DNA of 64,000 nt from Amycolatopsis aidingensis (GTDB taxonomy: Bacteria > Actinomycetota > Actinomycetes > Mycobacteriales > Pseudonocardiaceae), in NCBI RefSeq assembly GCF_018885265.1, contig NZ_CP076538.1:682001-746000 (forward strand). Reading direction: 5' to 3'. The translations under genes were made by a program, and so were the position numbers. Below, one piece after another: positions 51,276-60,797 of the stretch. Below the pieces are notes generated by a model, which was given only the letters and a program-made list of their open reading frames with translations, ran no database searches and was not told the origin of the DNA. Position 1 is the stretch's first letter; every line of letters begins with the position of its first letter.

Positions 51276-51551
51276 GTGGCCGTCACGGTTCGCCTGCCCT
51301 CGGTGCTGCGCACGGCCGCCGATGGGCAGGCCGAGCTGGAGTTGTCCGCGGCCACCCTCGGCCAGTTGCTGGACGAGCTCGGCAGGCGGCACCCGGCGCT
51401 GGAACGCAGGCTGCGCGATGAGCGGGGCACGCTGCGCCGGTATGTCAACTTCTACGTGGACGGGGAGGAATGCCGGGCGCTTGGCGGGGCCGACACCCCG
51501 CTGACCGATGGAACGGAGGTGGACGTGATCCCTTCGATCGCGGGCGGCTGA
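51276..51551 (+). CDS. MoaD/ThiS-family ubiquitin-like protein
   Basis: A 91-residue beta-grasp protein ending in Gly-Gly (SIAGG), the C-terminus that carries thiocarboxylate in sulfur-carrier proteins. NFYVDGEECRALGG and TDGTEVDVIPSIAGG match the MoaD/ThiS fold. The GTG start follows the stop of the BNR gene directly. No molybdopterin, thiamine or cysteine (CysM/Mec) genes are nearby, so its activator and sulfur acceptor are unknown. Confidence 0.85.
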   Translation: MAVTVRLPSVLRTAADGQAELELSAATLGQLLDELGRRHPALERRLRDERGTLRRYVNFYVDGEECRALGGADTPLTDGTEVDVIPSIAGG

Positions 51552-51562
51552 GCCACATCGGG

Positions 51563-52492
51563 TCAGCGCGGCGGAACCTGCCCCATCCGGTCCACCACGG
51601 CGTACCGGATCGTGCTCTCAGTCTCGTACCGGCCGTGTTGGCCGATCACCAGGCCGGTATCCGGGTCCACGAGCAGCTCGGTGGAGCTGCGGTGGCCGTC
51701 CACCCATCGCATCTCGATGGAGATCGCCGATCTGCCGTCCTTGGTGAACGCGCCAGGGGTGACCGTGAGCTGCGGAAGATAACCCAGCACGCGGTAGAGG
51801 GTCGCCCGCAGCGGTTCGGGCGCAGCGCCACTGAGCAGGGTGACGATCTGCTCGAATGCCGTCCTGGCCGGGTCCTCGTGGGAGCCGACCTGGTGGCGCA
51901 GCAGCTCGTACAGGGCTTTCGGGTCACGGGGCAGCCGTTCGAAGTTCCCCTGGTTCGGCAGGAACTCCCCGACGCCGAAGCCGCCTGCGGAGTGCGCCTC
52001 GTTCCCCTCCGGGGAGATCGCCAGCCAATCCGCGGAACGGTCCTTCGGGATCCAGGTCCGGGTTGGCTTGTCGTGTTTCCTTCCGTGGTCCCACTCTTGC
52101 TTCTCCAGATAGAGGTACTGCCCCGGTGCCAGCTGGATGTCCCGCACCCTGTCGGCGAGTTCACCGGCTCGGTTCAGCGGCTCGGCGGGCAGAGGTGGTA
52201 GTACATGGCTCTCCGGAGCGGTGCCCGCCACGGGTGCCTTTCCTTCGTCGCCGGCCAGTGTTACCGCGGCGACGCCAGCTCCGGCTATGGCTACCGTTGC
52301 CGCGGCGGCCACCGGAAGCAGCCGCCCCCGAAACGACTGCTTCCGGGGAGGCCGCCGCGGCAGCGGCACCACCCCCTTGCCCTCGGTCGCGGCGACCAGC
52401 TGGGCACGTCCATCCTCGAAGGCCTGCTCACTCATCTCCGGCACATCGGCGCGCAGGCCACGCACCACATTCAAGTCCAGGTCATCGGGCAC
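51563..52492 (-). CDS. CU044_5270-family membrane protein (possible anti-sigma partner)
   Basis: A 309-residue protein with a cytoplasmic N-terminus (~60 residues), one membrane segment (LLPVAAAATVAIAGAGVAAVTL) and an exported domain containing QYLYLEKQEWDHG and ELLVDPDTGLVIGQ. The family is typically encoded after an ECF sigma factor, and here its GTG start overlaps the sigma factor gene by 11 bp. The N-terminus may bind the sigma factor as an anti-sigma; there is no zinc-binding HxxxCxxC motif. Function is unproven. Confidence 0.78.
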   Translation of the reverse strand: MPDDLDLNVVRGLRADVPEMSEQAFEDGRAQLVAATEGKGVVPLPRRPPRKQSFRGRLLPVAAAATVAIAGAGVAAVTLAGDEGKAPVAGTAPESHVLPPLPAEPLNRAGELADRVRDIQLAPGQYLYLEKQEWDHGRKHDKPTRTWIPKDRSADWLAISPEGNEAHSAGGFGVGEFLPNQGNFERLPRDPKALYELLRHQVGSHEDPARTAFEQIVTLLSGAAPEPLRATLYRVLGYLPQLTVTPGAFTKDGRSAISIEMRWVDGHRSSTELLVDPDTGLVIGQHGRYETESTIRYAVVDRMGQVPPR

Positions 52493-53066
52493 GGTCGTCC
52501 TCCGAAATGACGAGATGGCGGCGCACGGCGGTGCGCGCGCGATGCAGCCGGGTCCGTGCGGTGTGGGTGTGGATGCCCAGCGCGGCGGCGGCCTCGGCCG
52601 GGGTCAGGTCCGCCCAGGCCACCAGCAGCAGGACGTCCCGCTCCTGGGGGCGCAGCCCGGCGATGACCCCGGCGGCCCGCCGGGCCTGCTCCCCGGCGTC
52701 CGCGCGCTCGGTGGCGACCACGTCCGGTGGCTCCGGCGTGCCCGCCCGCATTCCTTCTCGGGTGGCGGCGCGTAGCGCGCGGACCTCCGCCCGCGCGTGC
52801 CTGCGGGCGAGGTTGGTGGCGATGCCGAACAGCCAGGCCCGGGCCGAAGCCCGCGCGGGGTCGTAGCCGTCCCGCTGTCGCCACGCGGTCAGGAAGGTCT
52901 CGGCGACCAGGTCATCCGCGGTGGCGGTGTCCAGCCTGCGGGCGAGGTAGCCGTGCAGCGACCGGGCGTGGGCGTCGTAGAGCCTGGTCAGGACCGTCCC
53001 CGCCGAGCTCCCGGACAGGTCCGGACGCTCGAGGTCGCCGCCGGGCCGCGCACGCATCGTCGTCAC
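52482..53066 (-). CDS. ECF RNA polymerase sigma factor
   Basis: A 194-residue group IV sigma factor. Region 2 includes LYDAHARSLHGYLARRL and DDLVAETFLTAWRQ (-10 recognition side). Region 4 includes LRPQERDVLLLVAWADLTPAEAAAALGI (quoted parts: RPQERDVLLLV, TPAEAAAALGIH) for -35 binding. Companion CU044_5270 protein is encoded directly downstream with overlap. No cognate promoter motif could be identified by eye. Confidence 0.9.
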   Translation of the reverse strand: MTTMRARPGGDLERPDLSGSSAGTVLTRLYDAHARSLHGYLARRLDTATADDLVAETFLTAWRQRDGYDPARASARAWLFGIATNLARRHARAEVRALRAATREGMRAGTPEPPDVVATERADAGEQARRAAGVIAGLRPQERDVLLLVAWADLTPAEAAAALGIHTHTARTRLHRARTAVRRHLVISEDDRAR

Positions 53067-53109
53067 ATCTGTTTATTGCCCGACGGCGGCCGGAGCGTTC
53101 CGGCGCGGG

Positions 53110-55641
53110 TCAGCCGGACAGCAGCATGGCGCAGCGGATCAAGCCGAGGTGCGAGTACGCCTGCGGATGGTTGCCCAGCGAGCGCTCGGCGATCGGATCG
53201 TACTGCTCCGGCAGCAGCCCGGTCGGGCCCGCGGCGTCCACCAGTTGCTCGAACAGCTCCTTCGCCTCGGTCCGCCGCCCGGTGAGCAGGTACGCCTCGA
53301 TCATCCAGGCCGCGCACAGGTGGAACCCGCCCTCGTTACCGGGCAGCCCGTCATCGCGCCGGTAACGGTAGACCGTCGAGCCGCTGCGCAGCTCCGCCTC
53401 GATCGCGGTGACCGTGGACTGGAACCGCTCGTCCTGCGGGTCGATCAGCCCGGACAGCCCCACGAACAGCGAGGCCGCGTCCAGGTCGGTGCCGTCGTAG
53501 GCGGTGGTGAACGCCTGCACCTCCTCGTTCCAGCCGTGCTGGAGCACGTCCGCCGCGATGGTCTCGCGCAGCTCCAGCCAGCCGGCTGGAATCTCCCGGC
53601 CGTAGGTCTCGGCCAGCTTGATCGCCCGGTCCAGGGTCTGCCAGCACATCACTCGCGAGTACACCCGGTGCCGGGGAACGTGCCGCTCCTCCCAGATGCC
53701 GTGGTCCGGCTCGTCCCAGCGCCTGGTCACCGCCTCGGCCATGGCGCGCACCAGCTGCCAGTCGTCGTCGTGCAGCTCGCCCCGCTTGGCGGCGAGGATG
53801 ACGATCAGCTCCACCACCGGGCCGAACACGTCCAGCTGCACCTGGTGGTTGGCCAGGTTGCCGACCCGCACCGGCCGGGAGCCCTTGTACCCCGGCAGCG
53901 AGTCGATCACGGCCTCGGCGCCGAGCTGGGTACCGGCCAGCGAGTACAGCGGGTGCAACCGTTCCGGCCCGGCCAGGGTGCCGAGCACCCCGTGCAGCCA
54001 GCGCAGGTAGCCCTCGGCCTCGGCGATCGAGCCGAGATGCACCAGCTCGCGCACGGTCATCGCCGCGTCCCGCACCCAGCAGTAGCGGTAGTCCCAGTTG
54101 CGCACCCCGCCGATCTCCTCCGGCAGCGAGGTGGTGGCCGCCGCCATCACGCCGCCGGTCTCGGTGTCCACCAGCCCGCGCAGGGTCAGCGCCGAGCGGG
54201 CCACCAGGTCCGGCTCGATCTCGGGCAGTTGCAGGGTGCTCGCCCAGTCGCTCCAGTAGGCACCGGCGCGGGCCCTGCGGTCCAGCTCGGACAGCTCGTG
54301 CGGGCCGAGGTTCGTGGTGCCGCAGCGCAGCTCCAGTACCACCGGCCGCTCCGGCGCGGGCCGCACCAGCGCCGTCGCGGTGTCGTGCATACCGTCGCTC
54401 TCGATCTCCCAGCGCACCCCTGGTGAGCGCAGCACGAACGGCTCCGAGGTGCCGAGCACCCGCAGCCCGTCGTGCTCGGGTAGCAGGCGCACCTGCACCC
54501 CACCGAACTCCGGGCGCGGCGCGAAGGTCACCTGAGCCTCGGTATCTCCGGCGATCACCCGGACCAGGTTGGTCTCGTGCGCCGGGCTCTCCGGCTCAAG
54601 GTAGTCCGTGACCAATAGCCGGGACCAGCGGGTCTCCACCGTCATCGTGTTCGGCAGGTAGCGCTGGCCGAGCGGCAGCCCGTTGCGCGCCGGCTTGATC
54701 GAGAAGTGGCCTGCCCCAGGCCCGCCGAGCAGGTCGGCGAACACCGCGGGGGCGTCCGGGCCGGGGTGGCACAGCCAGGTCAGCCGGGCGTCCGGGGTGA
54801 GCAGCGCGACCGAACGCTCGCAGGCCAGCATGGAGATCCGCTCGATCGGCGGCGCCTGCTCGCCGTACAGCCAGTTGCGGCGCTCCTCCAGCATGAACGC
54901 CAGCACGGTGGCCACGTCCATGGTGTCCGGCACCCGGTAGGCGGCAAGGCTCTCCCCGTCCCCGACCTTGATCCCCAGGTCGGGACCGGACAGCCGGGCG
55001 AAGGCCTTCTCGTCGGTGACGTCGTCGCCGAGGAAGATGGCGGCGGTGGCGCCGACCTGATGGCGCAGGGTGTCCAGGGCGTTGCCCTTGTCGGTCTGCA
55101 CCACGGAGAGCTCGACGACCTCCTTGCCCTCGGTCACCGAGACGCCGTACCAGGTCGAAGGTCCACTGTGGACCCGCTCCAGCACGCGCCTGCCTGCGGT
55201 TTGCTCCGCTCTGCGGACGTGCACGGCGATGCTGGCGGGCTTGACCTCCAGCGACACCCCCGGCACGTCCAGTACCAGCTGCTCCAGCTCGGCCTCCAGC
55301 CGTTTGTGCAGCTCGCGGGCCTTGGCGTCCAGGGCGTGCACGAAGCCGATGTCGAACTCCGAGCCATGGCTGCCGACCAGATGCACCTCCGCCGGGAGTC
55401 TGGAAAGGGTCGCCAGGTCACGCAGGGCACGACCGGAGATCACCGCGGTGGTTGTCTCGTGCAGCGCGGCCAGCGACCGCAGCGCACCGACCGACTCCGG
55501 CAACGGGCGTGCCTCGTCGGGGTTCGCGGTGATCGGAGCCAGCGTGCCGTCGTAGTCACAGGCGACCAGCAGGCGCGGCGTCCTGGCGATCTGCATGATC
55601 GCGCGCCGCAGCTCGGCGGGCAGGGCCTCGGCGGTCAACAC
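53110..55641 (-). CDS. Trehalose-6-phosphate phosphatase fused to GH15 (glucoamylase/trehalase-like) domain
   Basis: An 843-residue fusion. Residues 1-255 are OtsB: HAD motif I DYDGTLAPI, VGSHGSEF, and motif IV FLGDDVTDEKAF. Residues ~260-843 are a GH15 hydrolase: NWDYRYCWVRDAA and LLPEQYDP...LGNHPQAYSH (catalytic Glu region). Mycobacterial relatives of this GH15 group act as trehalases. The start GTG at 55641 or TTG at 55638 follows AAGGAGGA. It is 36 nt after otsA, so otsA makes trehalose 6-phosphate, this N-domain dephosphorylates it, and the C-domain may degrade trehalose or act on another glucan. Confidence 0.88.
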   Translation of the reverse strand: MLTAEALPAELRRAIMQIARTPRLLVACDYDGTLAPITANPDEARPLPESVGALRSLAALHETTTAVISGRALRDLATLSRLPAEVHLVGSHGSEFDIGFVHALDAKARELHKRLEAELEQLVLDVPGVSLEVKPASIAVHVRRAEQTAGRRVLERVHSGPSTWYGVSVTEGKEVVELSVVQTDKGNALDTLRHQVGATAAIFLGDDVTDEKAFARLSGPDLGIKVGDGESLAAYRVPDTMDVATVLAFMLEERRNWLYGEQAPPIERISMLACERSVALLTPDARLTWLCHPGPDAPAVFADLLGGPGAGHFSIKPARNGLPLGQRYLPNTMTVETRWSRLLVTDYLEPESPAHETNLVRVIAGDTEAQVTFAPRPEFGGVQVRLLPEHDGLRVLGTSEPFVLRSPGVRWEIESDGMHDTATALVRPAPERPVVLELRCGTTNLGPHELSELDRRARAGAYWSDWASTLQLPEIEPDLVARSALTLRGLVDTETGGVMAAATTSLPEEIGGVRNWDYRYCWVRDAAMTVRELVHLGSIAEAEGYLRWLHGVLGTLAGPERLHPLYSLAGTQLGAEAVIDSLPGYKGSRPVRVGNLANHQVQLDVFGPVVELIVILAAKRGELHDDDWQLVRAMAEAVTRRWDEPDHGIWEERHVPRHRVYSRVMCWQTLDRAIKLAETYGREIPAGWLELRETIAADVLQHGWNEEVQAFTTAYDGTDLDAASLFVGLSGLIDPQDERFQSTVTAIEAELRSGSTVYRYRRDDGLPGNEGGFHLCAAWMIEAYLLTGRRTEAKELFEQLVDAAGPTGLLPEQYDPIAERSLGNHPQAYSHLGLIRCAMLLSG

Positions 55642-55677
55642 TCCTCCTTAAGGAGCTTGGCAGGGTGATGTGGGGAC

Positions 55678-57129
55678 TCAGCTGGCCGGCTCGGTCCCGA
55701 GGGCTTCAAGGAACGAACGCGCCCACCTGTCGACGTCGTGGGTGAGGACCTGTCGACGTAAGGCGCGCATCCTACGCCGGCCCTCGGCTGGGTCGAGCGT
55801 AATGGCAGCCTCCAGTGCGTTCTTCACCCCATCTAGATCATGGGGGTTGACCAGGAAGGCACTGCTCAGCTCCGCGGCAGCGCCCGCGAACTCGGACAAA
55901 ACGAGCGCTCCCCCCAGGTCGTGCCGGCAGGCGACGTACTCCTTGCAGACCAGGTTCATCCCGTCGCGCAGTGGGGTCACCACCATCACGTCGGCAGCGG
56001 AGAAGAACGCGGCCAGCTCGGTGCGGTTCACCGATTGATGTAAATAGTGCACGACGGGGTGCCCGACGCGGGCGAACTCCCCGTTGATCCGGCCCACCAT
56101 TTGTTCGATATCGCTGCGCATCCGCTGGTAGTGCTCCACCCGCTCGCGGCTCGGGGTGGCCAGCTGGACGAAGGTGACGTCCTCCGCGCTGACCCTGCCC
56201 TCGTGCAGCAGCTCGTGCAGCGCCTGCAGCCGCAGGTCGATGCCCTTGGTGTAGTCCAGCCGGTCGACTCCGAGCAGGATGGTCTTCGGGTTGCCCAGCT
56301 CGGCACGCACCTGCGTGGCCCGCTCGGCGACGTGCTTGCTGCGGGCGAGGTTGTCTAGGCCGCTCGCGTCGATGGAGATGGGGAAGGAACCGACCCGGAC
56401 CGTGCGGTCGCCGACCTGCACCATGCCCGGCCGGGAGCGCACCCCGACCGCGCCCCGGCTCGGCTCGAGGCCGATCAGCTGCCGGGCCAGCCAGAGGAAG
56501 TTCTGCGCACCGCCAGGGCGGTGGAAGCCGACCAGGTCGGCGCCGATCAGGCCGCGCACGATCTCCGCCCGCCACGGCAGCTGCATGAACAGTTCGACCG
56601 GCGGGAACGGGATGTGCAGGAAGAAGCCGATGCGCAGGTCGGGACGCAGGTCGCGGAGCATGCTCGGCACCAGCTGCAACTGGTAGTCCTGCACCCACAC
56701 GGTCGCGCCCTGGCCCGCCACCTGCGCGCTGGCCTCGGCGAAGCGGCGGTTGACCCGGACATAGCTCTCCCACCAGCTGCGGTCGAAGACCGGGCGGGCG
56801 ACCACGTCGTGGTAGAGCGGCCAGAGCGTGGCATTGGAGAAGCCCTCGTAGTAGTCCCGGACCTCGTCCCCGGTCAGCCGCACCGGGTGCAGGATCAGGC
56901 CGTCGTCGACGAACTCCTCCACCTCGACGTCGGGCACTCCGGGCCAGCCGACCCAGGCCCCCTTGCGGGAGCGTAGGAAGGGCTCCAGCGCGGAGACCAG
57001 GCCGCCAGGGCTCTGGGTCCAGCGTTGACTGCCATCGGCGGAACGTTCGAGGTCCACGGGTAGCCGGTTGGCCACCACCACGAACTCCGCCGCCGTGTGT
57101 TCTGGCTCGGTGCTCTCCGGGGGTGCCAT
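55678..57129 (-). CDS. otsA: Trehalose-6-phosphate synthase
   Basis: A 483-residue GT20 glycosyltransferase making trehalose 6-phosphate from a nucleotide-glucose donor and glucose 6-phosphate. [13 protein letters not shown] and [13 protein letters not shown] open the fold. [34 protein letters not shown] and [15 protein letters not shown] are the substrate-binding blocks. The true start is the ATG at 57129; the longer frame upstream belongs to the antisense shadow of the ThrE-type gene. Operon with the otsB-GH15 fusion. Confidence 0.95.
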   Translation of the reverse strand: MAPPESTEPEHTAAEFVVVANRLPVDLERSADGSQRWTQSPGGLVSALEPFLRSRKGAWVGWPGVPDVEVEEFVDDGLILHPVRLTGDEVRDYYEGFSNATLWPLYHDVVARPVFDRSWWESYVRVNRRFAEASAQVAGQGATVWVQDYQLQLVPSMLRDLRPDLRIGFFLHIPFPPVELFMQLPWRAEIVRGLIGADLVGFHRPGGAQNFLWLARQLIGLEPSRGAVGVRSRPGMVQVGDRTVRVGSFPISIDASGLDNLARSKHVAERATQVRAELGNPKTILLGVDRLDYTKGIDLRLQALHELLHEGRVSAEDVTFVQLATPSRERVEHYQRMRSDIEQMVGRINGEFARVGHPVVHYLHQSVNRTELAAFFSAADVMVVTPLRDGMNLVCKEYVACRHDLGGALVLSEFAGAAAELSSAFLVNPHDLDGVKNALEAAITLDPAEGRRRMRALRRQVLTHDVDRWARSFLEALGTEPAS

Positions 57130-57224
57130 ACCACGAACAGTATCCGGTGCGGCGCCGGCATGAGGTGTGAGCAATCCAGCAGCACGACACTCGTTCAGTC
57201 GAGTGCCGCGCTGCCGGCCGGTGC

Positions 57225-58742
57225 TCAGTCGAGCCTGCGGCTGTGCCGCAGCGGACCGGCCATCCGCGGCCCGGACAGCCTGCGTTCCAGCCTGCCCAGT
57301 CCGGTGCGCAGGGGCTGGGCCAGATACTCGCCGAGGACCACCCCCGCGGCCAGGGCGAGCCCGATCGCGACCGCGGTCATCAGGGTGATGATCGCGCCGT
57401 TCTCGATCAGCATGTACAGCCCGCGGTAGGTGGCGAGCCCTGGTAGCAGCGGGGTGATCCCGGACACCGCGACCACCAGCGGGGTCACTTTCAGCCTGCG
57501 GGCCAGCACCCCGCCGCCGAGCCCGACCAGGGTGGCCGCGACCGCGGAGGCGGTGATCTGGTTCGCCTCCAGCAGCCGCAGCGCGCCGTAGGCACCGGCG
57601 CCGACCGCCCCCGCGACACTGGCCACCAGCAGCGGCCGAAGGCGGGTGTAGGAGGCCAGCGCGAAGCAGGCCGCCGCCCCGGAACCGGCCATGACCATCA
57701 CCGGCAGCTCGAACGTGGTCACCGTGCCCGCGAGGGCGGGCGAGGAGCTGGTGATGCCGAGTGTGGTCGCGAGGTTGATGGCGATGGCCACTCCGGTGAT
57801 CAGCCCGGCACTCATCATCGCCACTTCCATCGCCCGGCCCGAGGCGGTGACGTAGTACCCGGTGATCGCGTCCTGCACCGCCGACACGGTGGACAAACCG
57901 GACAGCAGCACGGTGATCGCCGCCGCGACCACCAGCGTCGGTCGCTCCAGCGGCAGGACGTCGAAGTGCACCAGCAGGGTGGCCGTCATGGTGGCGATCA
58001 GGCCGCCGATGGCCTGCTGGAAGAAGAACGGCAGGGCGTAGCGGTTCAGCAGCCTGCCGAGCCGGTCGACCACGCCGCTGATTACGAACGCGGCCAGCGC
58101 GGTCCAGGCGTCGCCGCCGATGATCAGCGAGATGAACGCCGCCATGCCGCCCCAGGCCAGGGTGGAGATCCAGCGCGGGTAGGGGTGTGGGGCGTCGTAG
58201 ATCCGCTGCAGTTCGGTGGAGGCCTCCTCGGCGCTGATCCGGCCACGGGTGATCCGCTGCACCAGCTGCTCGGTGGCGGTGAGCCTGCTGTAGTCGAGGC
58301 TGCGGCCGCGGACCACGCGCAGCGCGGTGACCGGTGGCAGGTCGGAACCGCGGTGGCAGGTGATGGTGATCGAGGTGAAGATCACGTCCACCTCGCAGTG
58401 CGGCAGGCCGAGCGCCTGGGTCACCGCGATCATGGTGGCCGTCACGTCGGAGGCGCCCGCCCCGCTGAGCATCTGCACCTCGCCGATCCGCAGCGCGAGG
58501 TCCAGTACGAAGTGGACGGTTGCCTCGTCGGGGAGCATGGGGCCGATGGCGGCGTCGGTGTCCACCGCGGGCTGCTCCCCGGTCGGTGCCTCCAGCACAT
58601 GCCATGCCCGGCTGCGGGCGGTTCGCCCCTTGCGGCGATTCGCGGCCCGGTTGTCCGGCCCGTGCTCGTCCTGCGGCGGTTCGAGCACCTGCCACGCGTT
58701 CTTACGGTTCCCGGGCGTCCTGGCCCGCTGCCTGGCCTTCAC
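57225..58742 (-). CDS. Threonine/serine exporter family protein (ThrE-like)
   Basis: A 505-residue membrane protein with both halves of the ThrE exporter fused. A cytoplasmic N-terminal extension (~80 residues, basic) precedes the hydrolase-like domain ([35 protein letters not shown]), then about ten membrane segments. [17 protein letters not shown] marks the second domain. Export of small hydroxy amino acids is the known role in Corynebacterium. The gene begins with GTG; it is followed at ~95 bp by otsA on the same strand. Confidence 0.85.
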   Translation of the reverse strand: MKARQRARTPGNRKNAWQVLEPPQDEHGPDNRAANRRKGRTARSRAWHVLEAPTGEQPAVDTDAAIGPMLPDEATVHFVLDLALRIGEVQMLSGAGASDVTATMIAVTQALGLPHCEVDVIFTSITITCHRGSDLPPVTALRVVRGRSLDYSRLTATEQLVQRITRGRISAEEASTELQRIYDAPHPYPRWISTLAWGGMAAFISLIIGGDAWTALAAFVISGVVDRLGRLLNRYALPFFFQQAIGGLIATMTATLLVHFDVLPLERPTLVVAAAITVLLSGLSTVSAVQDAITGYYVTASGRAMEVAMMSAGLITGVAIAINLATTLGITSSSPALAGTVTTFELPVMVMAGSGAAACFALASYTRLRPLLVASVAGAVGAGAYGALRLLEANQITASAVAATLVGLGGGVLARRLKVTPLVVAVSGITPLLPGLATYRGLYMLIENGAIITLMTAVAIGLALAAGVVLGEYLAQPLRTGLGRLERRLSGPRMAGPLRHSRRLD

Positions 58743-58918
58743 GACGGTTCCACCTCCTCACTGCTCCCGTGATTCCCGCTGACCATCGGGCTCCATTGTC
58801 CGACCGTTGCACGGTGCGATCAGTGGCGTCCACCACAGATTCGCGGAGGTCACGCGGGCACGTCGGCGACCGCGGCACGGTGGCCGATACACTTGACGCC
58901 GCGTTGACACACGCGCTC

Positions 58919-58991
58919 GCCGGTATAGCTCAGTTGGTAGAGCATCCGCCTTGTAAGCGGAAGGTCAGGGGTTCGAGCCCCCTTGCCGGCT
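58919..58991 (+). tRNA. tRNA-Thr (anticodon TGT)
   Basis: Full cloverleaf of 73 nt without CCA. The acceptor stem GCCGGTA pairs with TGCCGGC (one T-G wobble), the D-arm is TAGCTCAGTTGGTAGAGC, the anticodon stem TCCGC/GCGGA holds loop CTTGTAA with anticodon TGT, and the T-arm is CAGGGGTTCGAGCCCCC-like. Discriminator base is T. It reads ACA codons (rare here) and wobble partners. No integrated element is attached to it. Confidence 0.95.
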
Positions 58992-59041
58992 CCGGTCCGC
59001 CGGTGGCTGTCACAGAATCCGAACGAGGCAGGGACAGTCTC

Positions 59042-59785
59042 GTGAGCAGCCTGCCCGATCATGGGTGGGTGTCGTCGAACTCGCTGTACCTCAGCACTGG
59101 CCGGATTGGCGTCGGCCGGGGCAGGGCAGGGCGGCTGCTGGTGGGCGCGCTGGCCTGCCTGCTCGCACTCGGGCTGACCTGCCTGGTGTTCGTCTGGACG
59201 CGGGGCGGCCAGCAACTCGAGCAGGAACTGCTGCCTGGCTGGCGACCGGGCAGCGGACGTGGACAACAGGCCGCGCTGCTCGAACCCGCGCGGGTCGTGC
59301 TGTCCTTCGCAGGCGACCCGGTGGTGCTGGGCGCGCTGCTCGGCCTGGCGTTGCTGGTGGGCGCACTGTCCGGAAGATGGCGGGCGGGCTTGGCCGGAGC
59401 CGGTCTGTTCCTCGCCTCGGTGTCCGCCGCGCGCCTGCTCAAGCTGGTGGTGCCGCGTCCGGACCTCGGTGTGGCGGGCTCGACCACGCACAACAGTTTC
59501 CCCAGTGGTCACGTCGCGGCCGCGATGTCCCTCCTGCTCGTCTTCCTGTTCGTCTCGCCCGCTCGCGCGCGCTGGTGGCTGGCCGTCCCCGGGATGGCCG
59601 GGGTAGCCATGGTCGGCGCGGCCACCATGATCGCGGGCTGGCACCGGCTCAGTGACGTGCTCGGCAGCGTGCTGCTGGCCACCGCCCTGGCTTGCCTGCT
59701 GGCGGCGGCACTGGTCGCATCGGCCGGGCGGCGTGTCCTGGGTGCTGGTGATCGAGGACGGTCCGGCCGTCCGGGACGGCAATGA
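59042..59785 (+). CDS. PAP2-superfamily membrane phosphatase
   Basis: A 247-residue membrane protein with about six helices. The lipid-phosphatase signature is complete: KLVVPRPD (motif 1, KX6RP type), FPSGH (motif 2) and GWHRLSDVLGS (motif 3 with catalytic His). It probably dephosphorylates a lipid phosphate such as undecaprenyl diphosphate or phosphatidic/phosphatidylglycerol phosphate at the outer face. The GTG at 59042 is chosen as the first start after the tRNA; ribosome-binding site is weak and GTG 59069 is possible. Confidence 0.85.
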   Translation: MSSLPDHGWVSSNSLYLSTGRIGVGRGRAGRLLVGALACLLALGLTCLVFVWTRGGQQLEQELLPGWRPGSGRGQQAALLEPARVVLSFAGDPVVLGALLGLALLVGALSGRWRAGLAGAGLFLASVSAARLLKLVVPRPDLGVAGSTTHNSFPSGHVAAAMSLLLVFLFVSPARARWWLAVPGMAGVAMVGAATMIAGWHRLSDVLGSVLLATALACLLAAALVASAGRRVLGAGDRGRSGRPGRQ

Positions 59786-59832
59786 GCTGCCACCGTTGAC
59801 CTCGATCTAGGTTGAGGTGTGAGTCTGGGTTC

Positions 59833-60660
59833 ATGACGACACGGACTTTGGAAACCACCGAGGTGCAGGACTGGAACATCGAGGCCGTCGAGCTGGACGC
59901 CTACCTGGAACGGATCGGCCATCCGCTGGTCGCGCCGACGGCCGAGGCGCTGAGTTCGTTGCATGAGGCCCATGTCCGCGCCATCCCGTTCGAGAACCTG
60001 GACGTGGTGCTCGGCAAGCATCCCGGGCTGGACCTGGGCGTGGTGGCCGACAAGCTGGTGCACCGGCGCCGCGGCGGCTACTGCTTCGAGCACGGGTTGC
60101 TGTTCGCCGCGGCGCTGGAGCGGCTGGGATTCACCGTGCATCGGCGGATGGCGCGGGTGCAGCCGCACCGCTCGGGACTACGCACGCATATGGCCCTGGC
60201 CGTGCACGCCGAGGGCACGGACTACCTCGCCGACATCGGGTTCGGCGCCGGGATGATGTACCCGATGCCGCTGCGCGACGGTGCCGAGGTCGACCAGGCG
60301 GGCTGGCCGCACCGGATCGTCCGGCAGGGGAACCTGTGGGCGCTGACCAAGCAGCAGGGGGACGGCTGGGAGGTGCTGCACGCCTCGGACGAGTCGCCGC
60401 AGCGGCCGGTCGACTACGAGGTCGCGCATCACTACGTGTCCACCCATCCCCGCTCGCCGTTCACCGGGCAGCTGGTGGTGATGCGGCTGGACCACGGGGT
60501 CAGCAGGCGCCTTGTCGGCGACGAGCTGACCGTGGAGCGGGCGAACGGGGAGACCGAGCGGACCCCGGTCCGGCCGGAGCAGCTTGGCGACGTCCTGCGC
60601 GATCTCGACCTCGAACCGGGGCCGGCGGACCTGGCCGGCCTGCGTGCCCACCTGTCGTAG
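59833..60660 (+). CDS. Arylamine N-acetyltransferase (second copy)
   Basis: A 275-residue paralogue of the protein at 11.6-12.4 kb. The catalytic triad is C84 (RGGYCFEH), H119 (THMALAV) and D134 (LADIGFGAG). AIPFENLDVVLG and the C-terminal VDYEVAHHYVSTHPRSPF block are conserved. The ATG at 59833 is preferred; a TTG at 59812 would add seven residues. Different residues around the acceptor pocket suggest different substrates from the first copy. Confidence 0.9.
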   Translation: MTTRTLETTEVQDWNIEAVELDAYLERIGHPLVAPTAEALSSLHEAHVRAIPFENLDVVLGKHPGLDLGVVADKLVHRRRGGYCFEHGLLFAAALERLGFTVHRRMARVQPHRSGLRTHMALAVHAEGTDYLADIGFGAGMMYPMPLRDGAEVDQAGWPHRIVRQGNLWALTKQQGDGWEVLHASDESPQRPVDYEVAHHYVSTHPRSPFTGQLVVMRLDHGVSRRLVGDELTVERANGETERTPVRPEQLGDVLRDLDLEPGPADLAGLRAHLS

Positions 60661-60797
60661 CCGCTCGGTCGGGTGGATCGGCGAGAAAACTGGTCAGGAA
60701 CCTTGTCGAATGTGATTCGGGCGGGTTACCGTCCGGTACACATTCCCGCTCGCGTCCCTGAGCAGCGGATTCGGTGTCCCCAAGGAAGGTGGCAACG

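Noticed and set aside
57130..58695. N-terminal extension of the OtsA frame
   Set aside because: The extra ~520 codons lie in another frame of the ThrE-type gene on the same strand; OtsA homology starts at 57129.
58919..58991. tRNA-Thr as the AICE attachment site
   Set aside because: pSAM2-like elements often use tRNA genes, but this tRNA is complete, 18 kb from the element, and no 3'-end duplicate is present near int. The exact 13-bp repeat at the MBOAT end fits instead.
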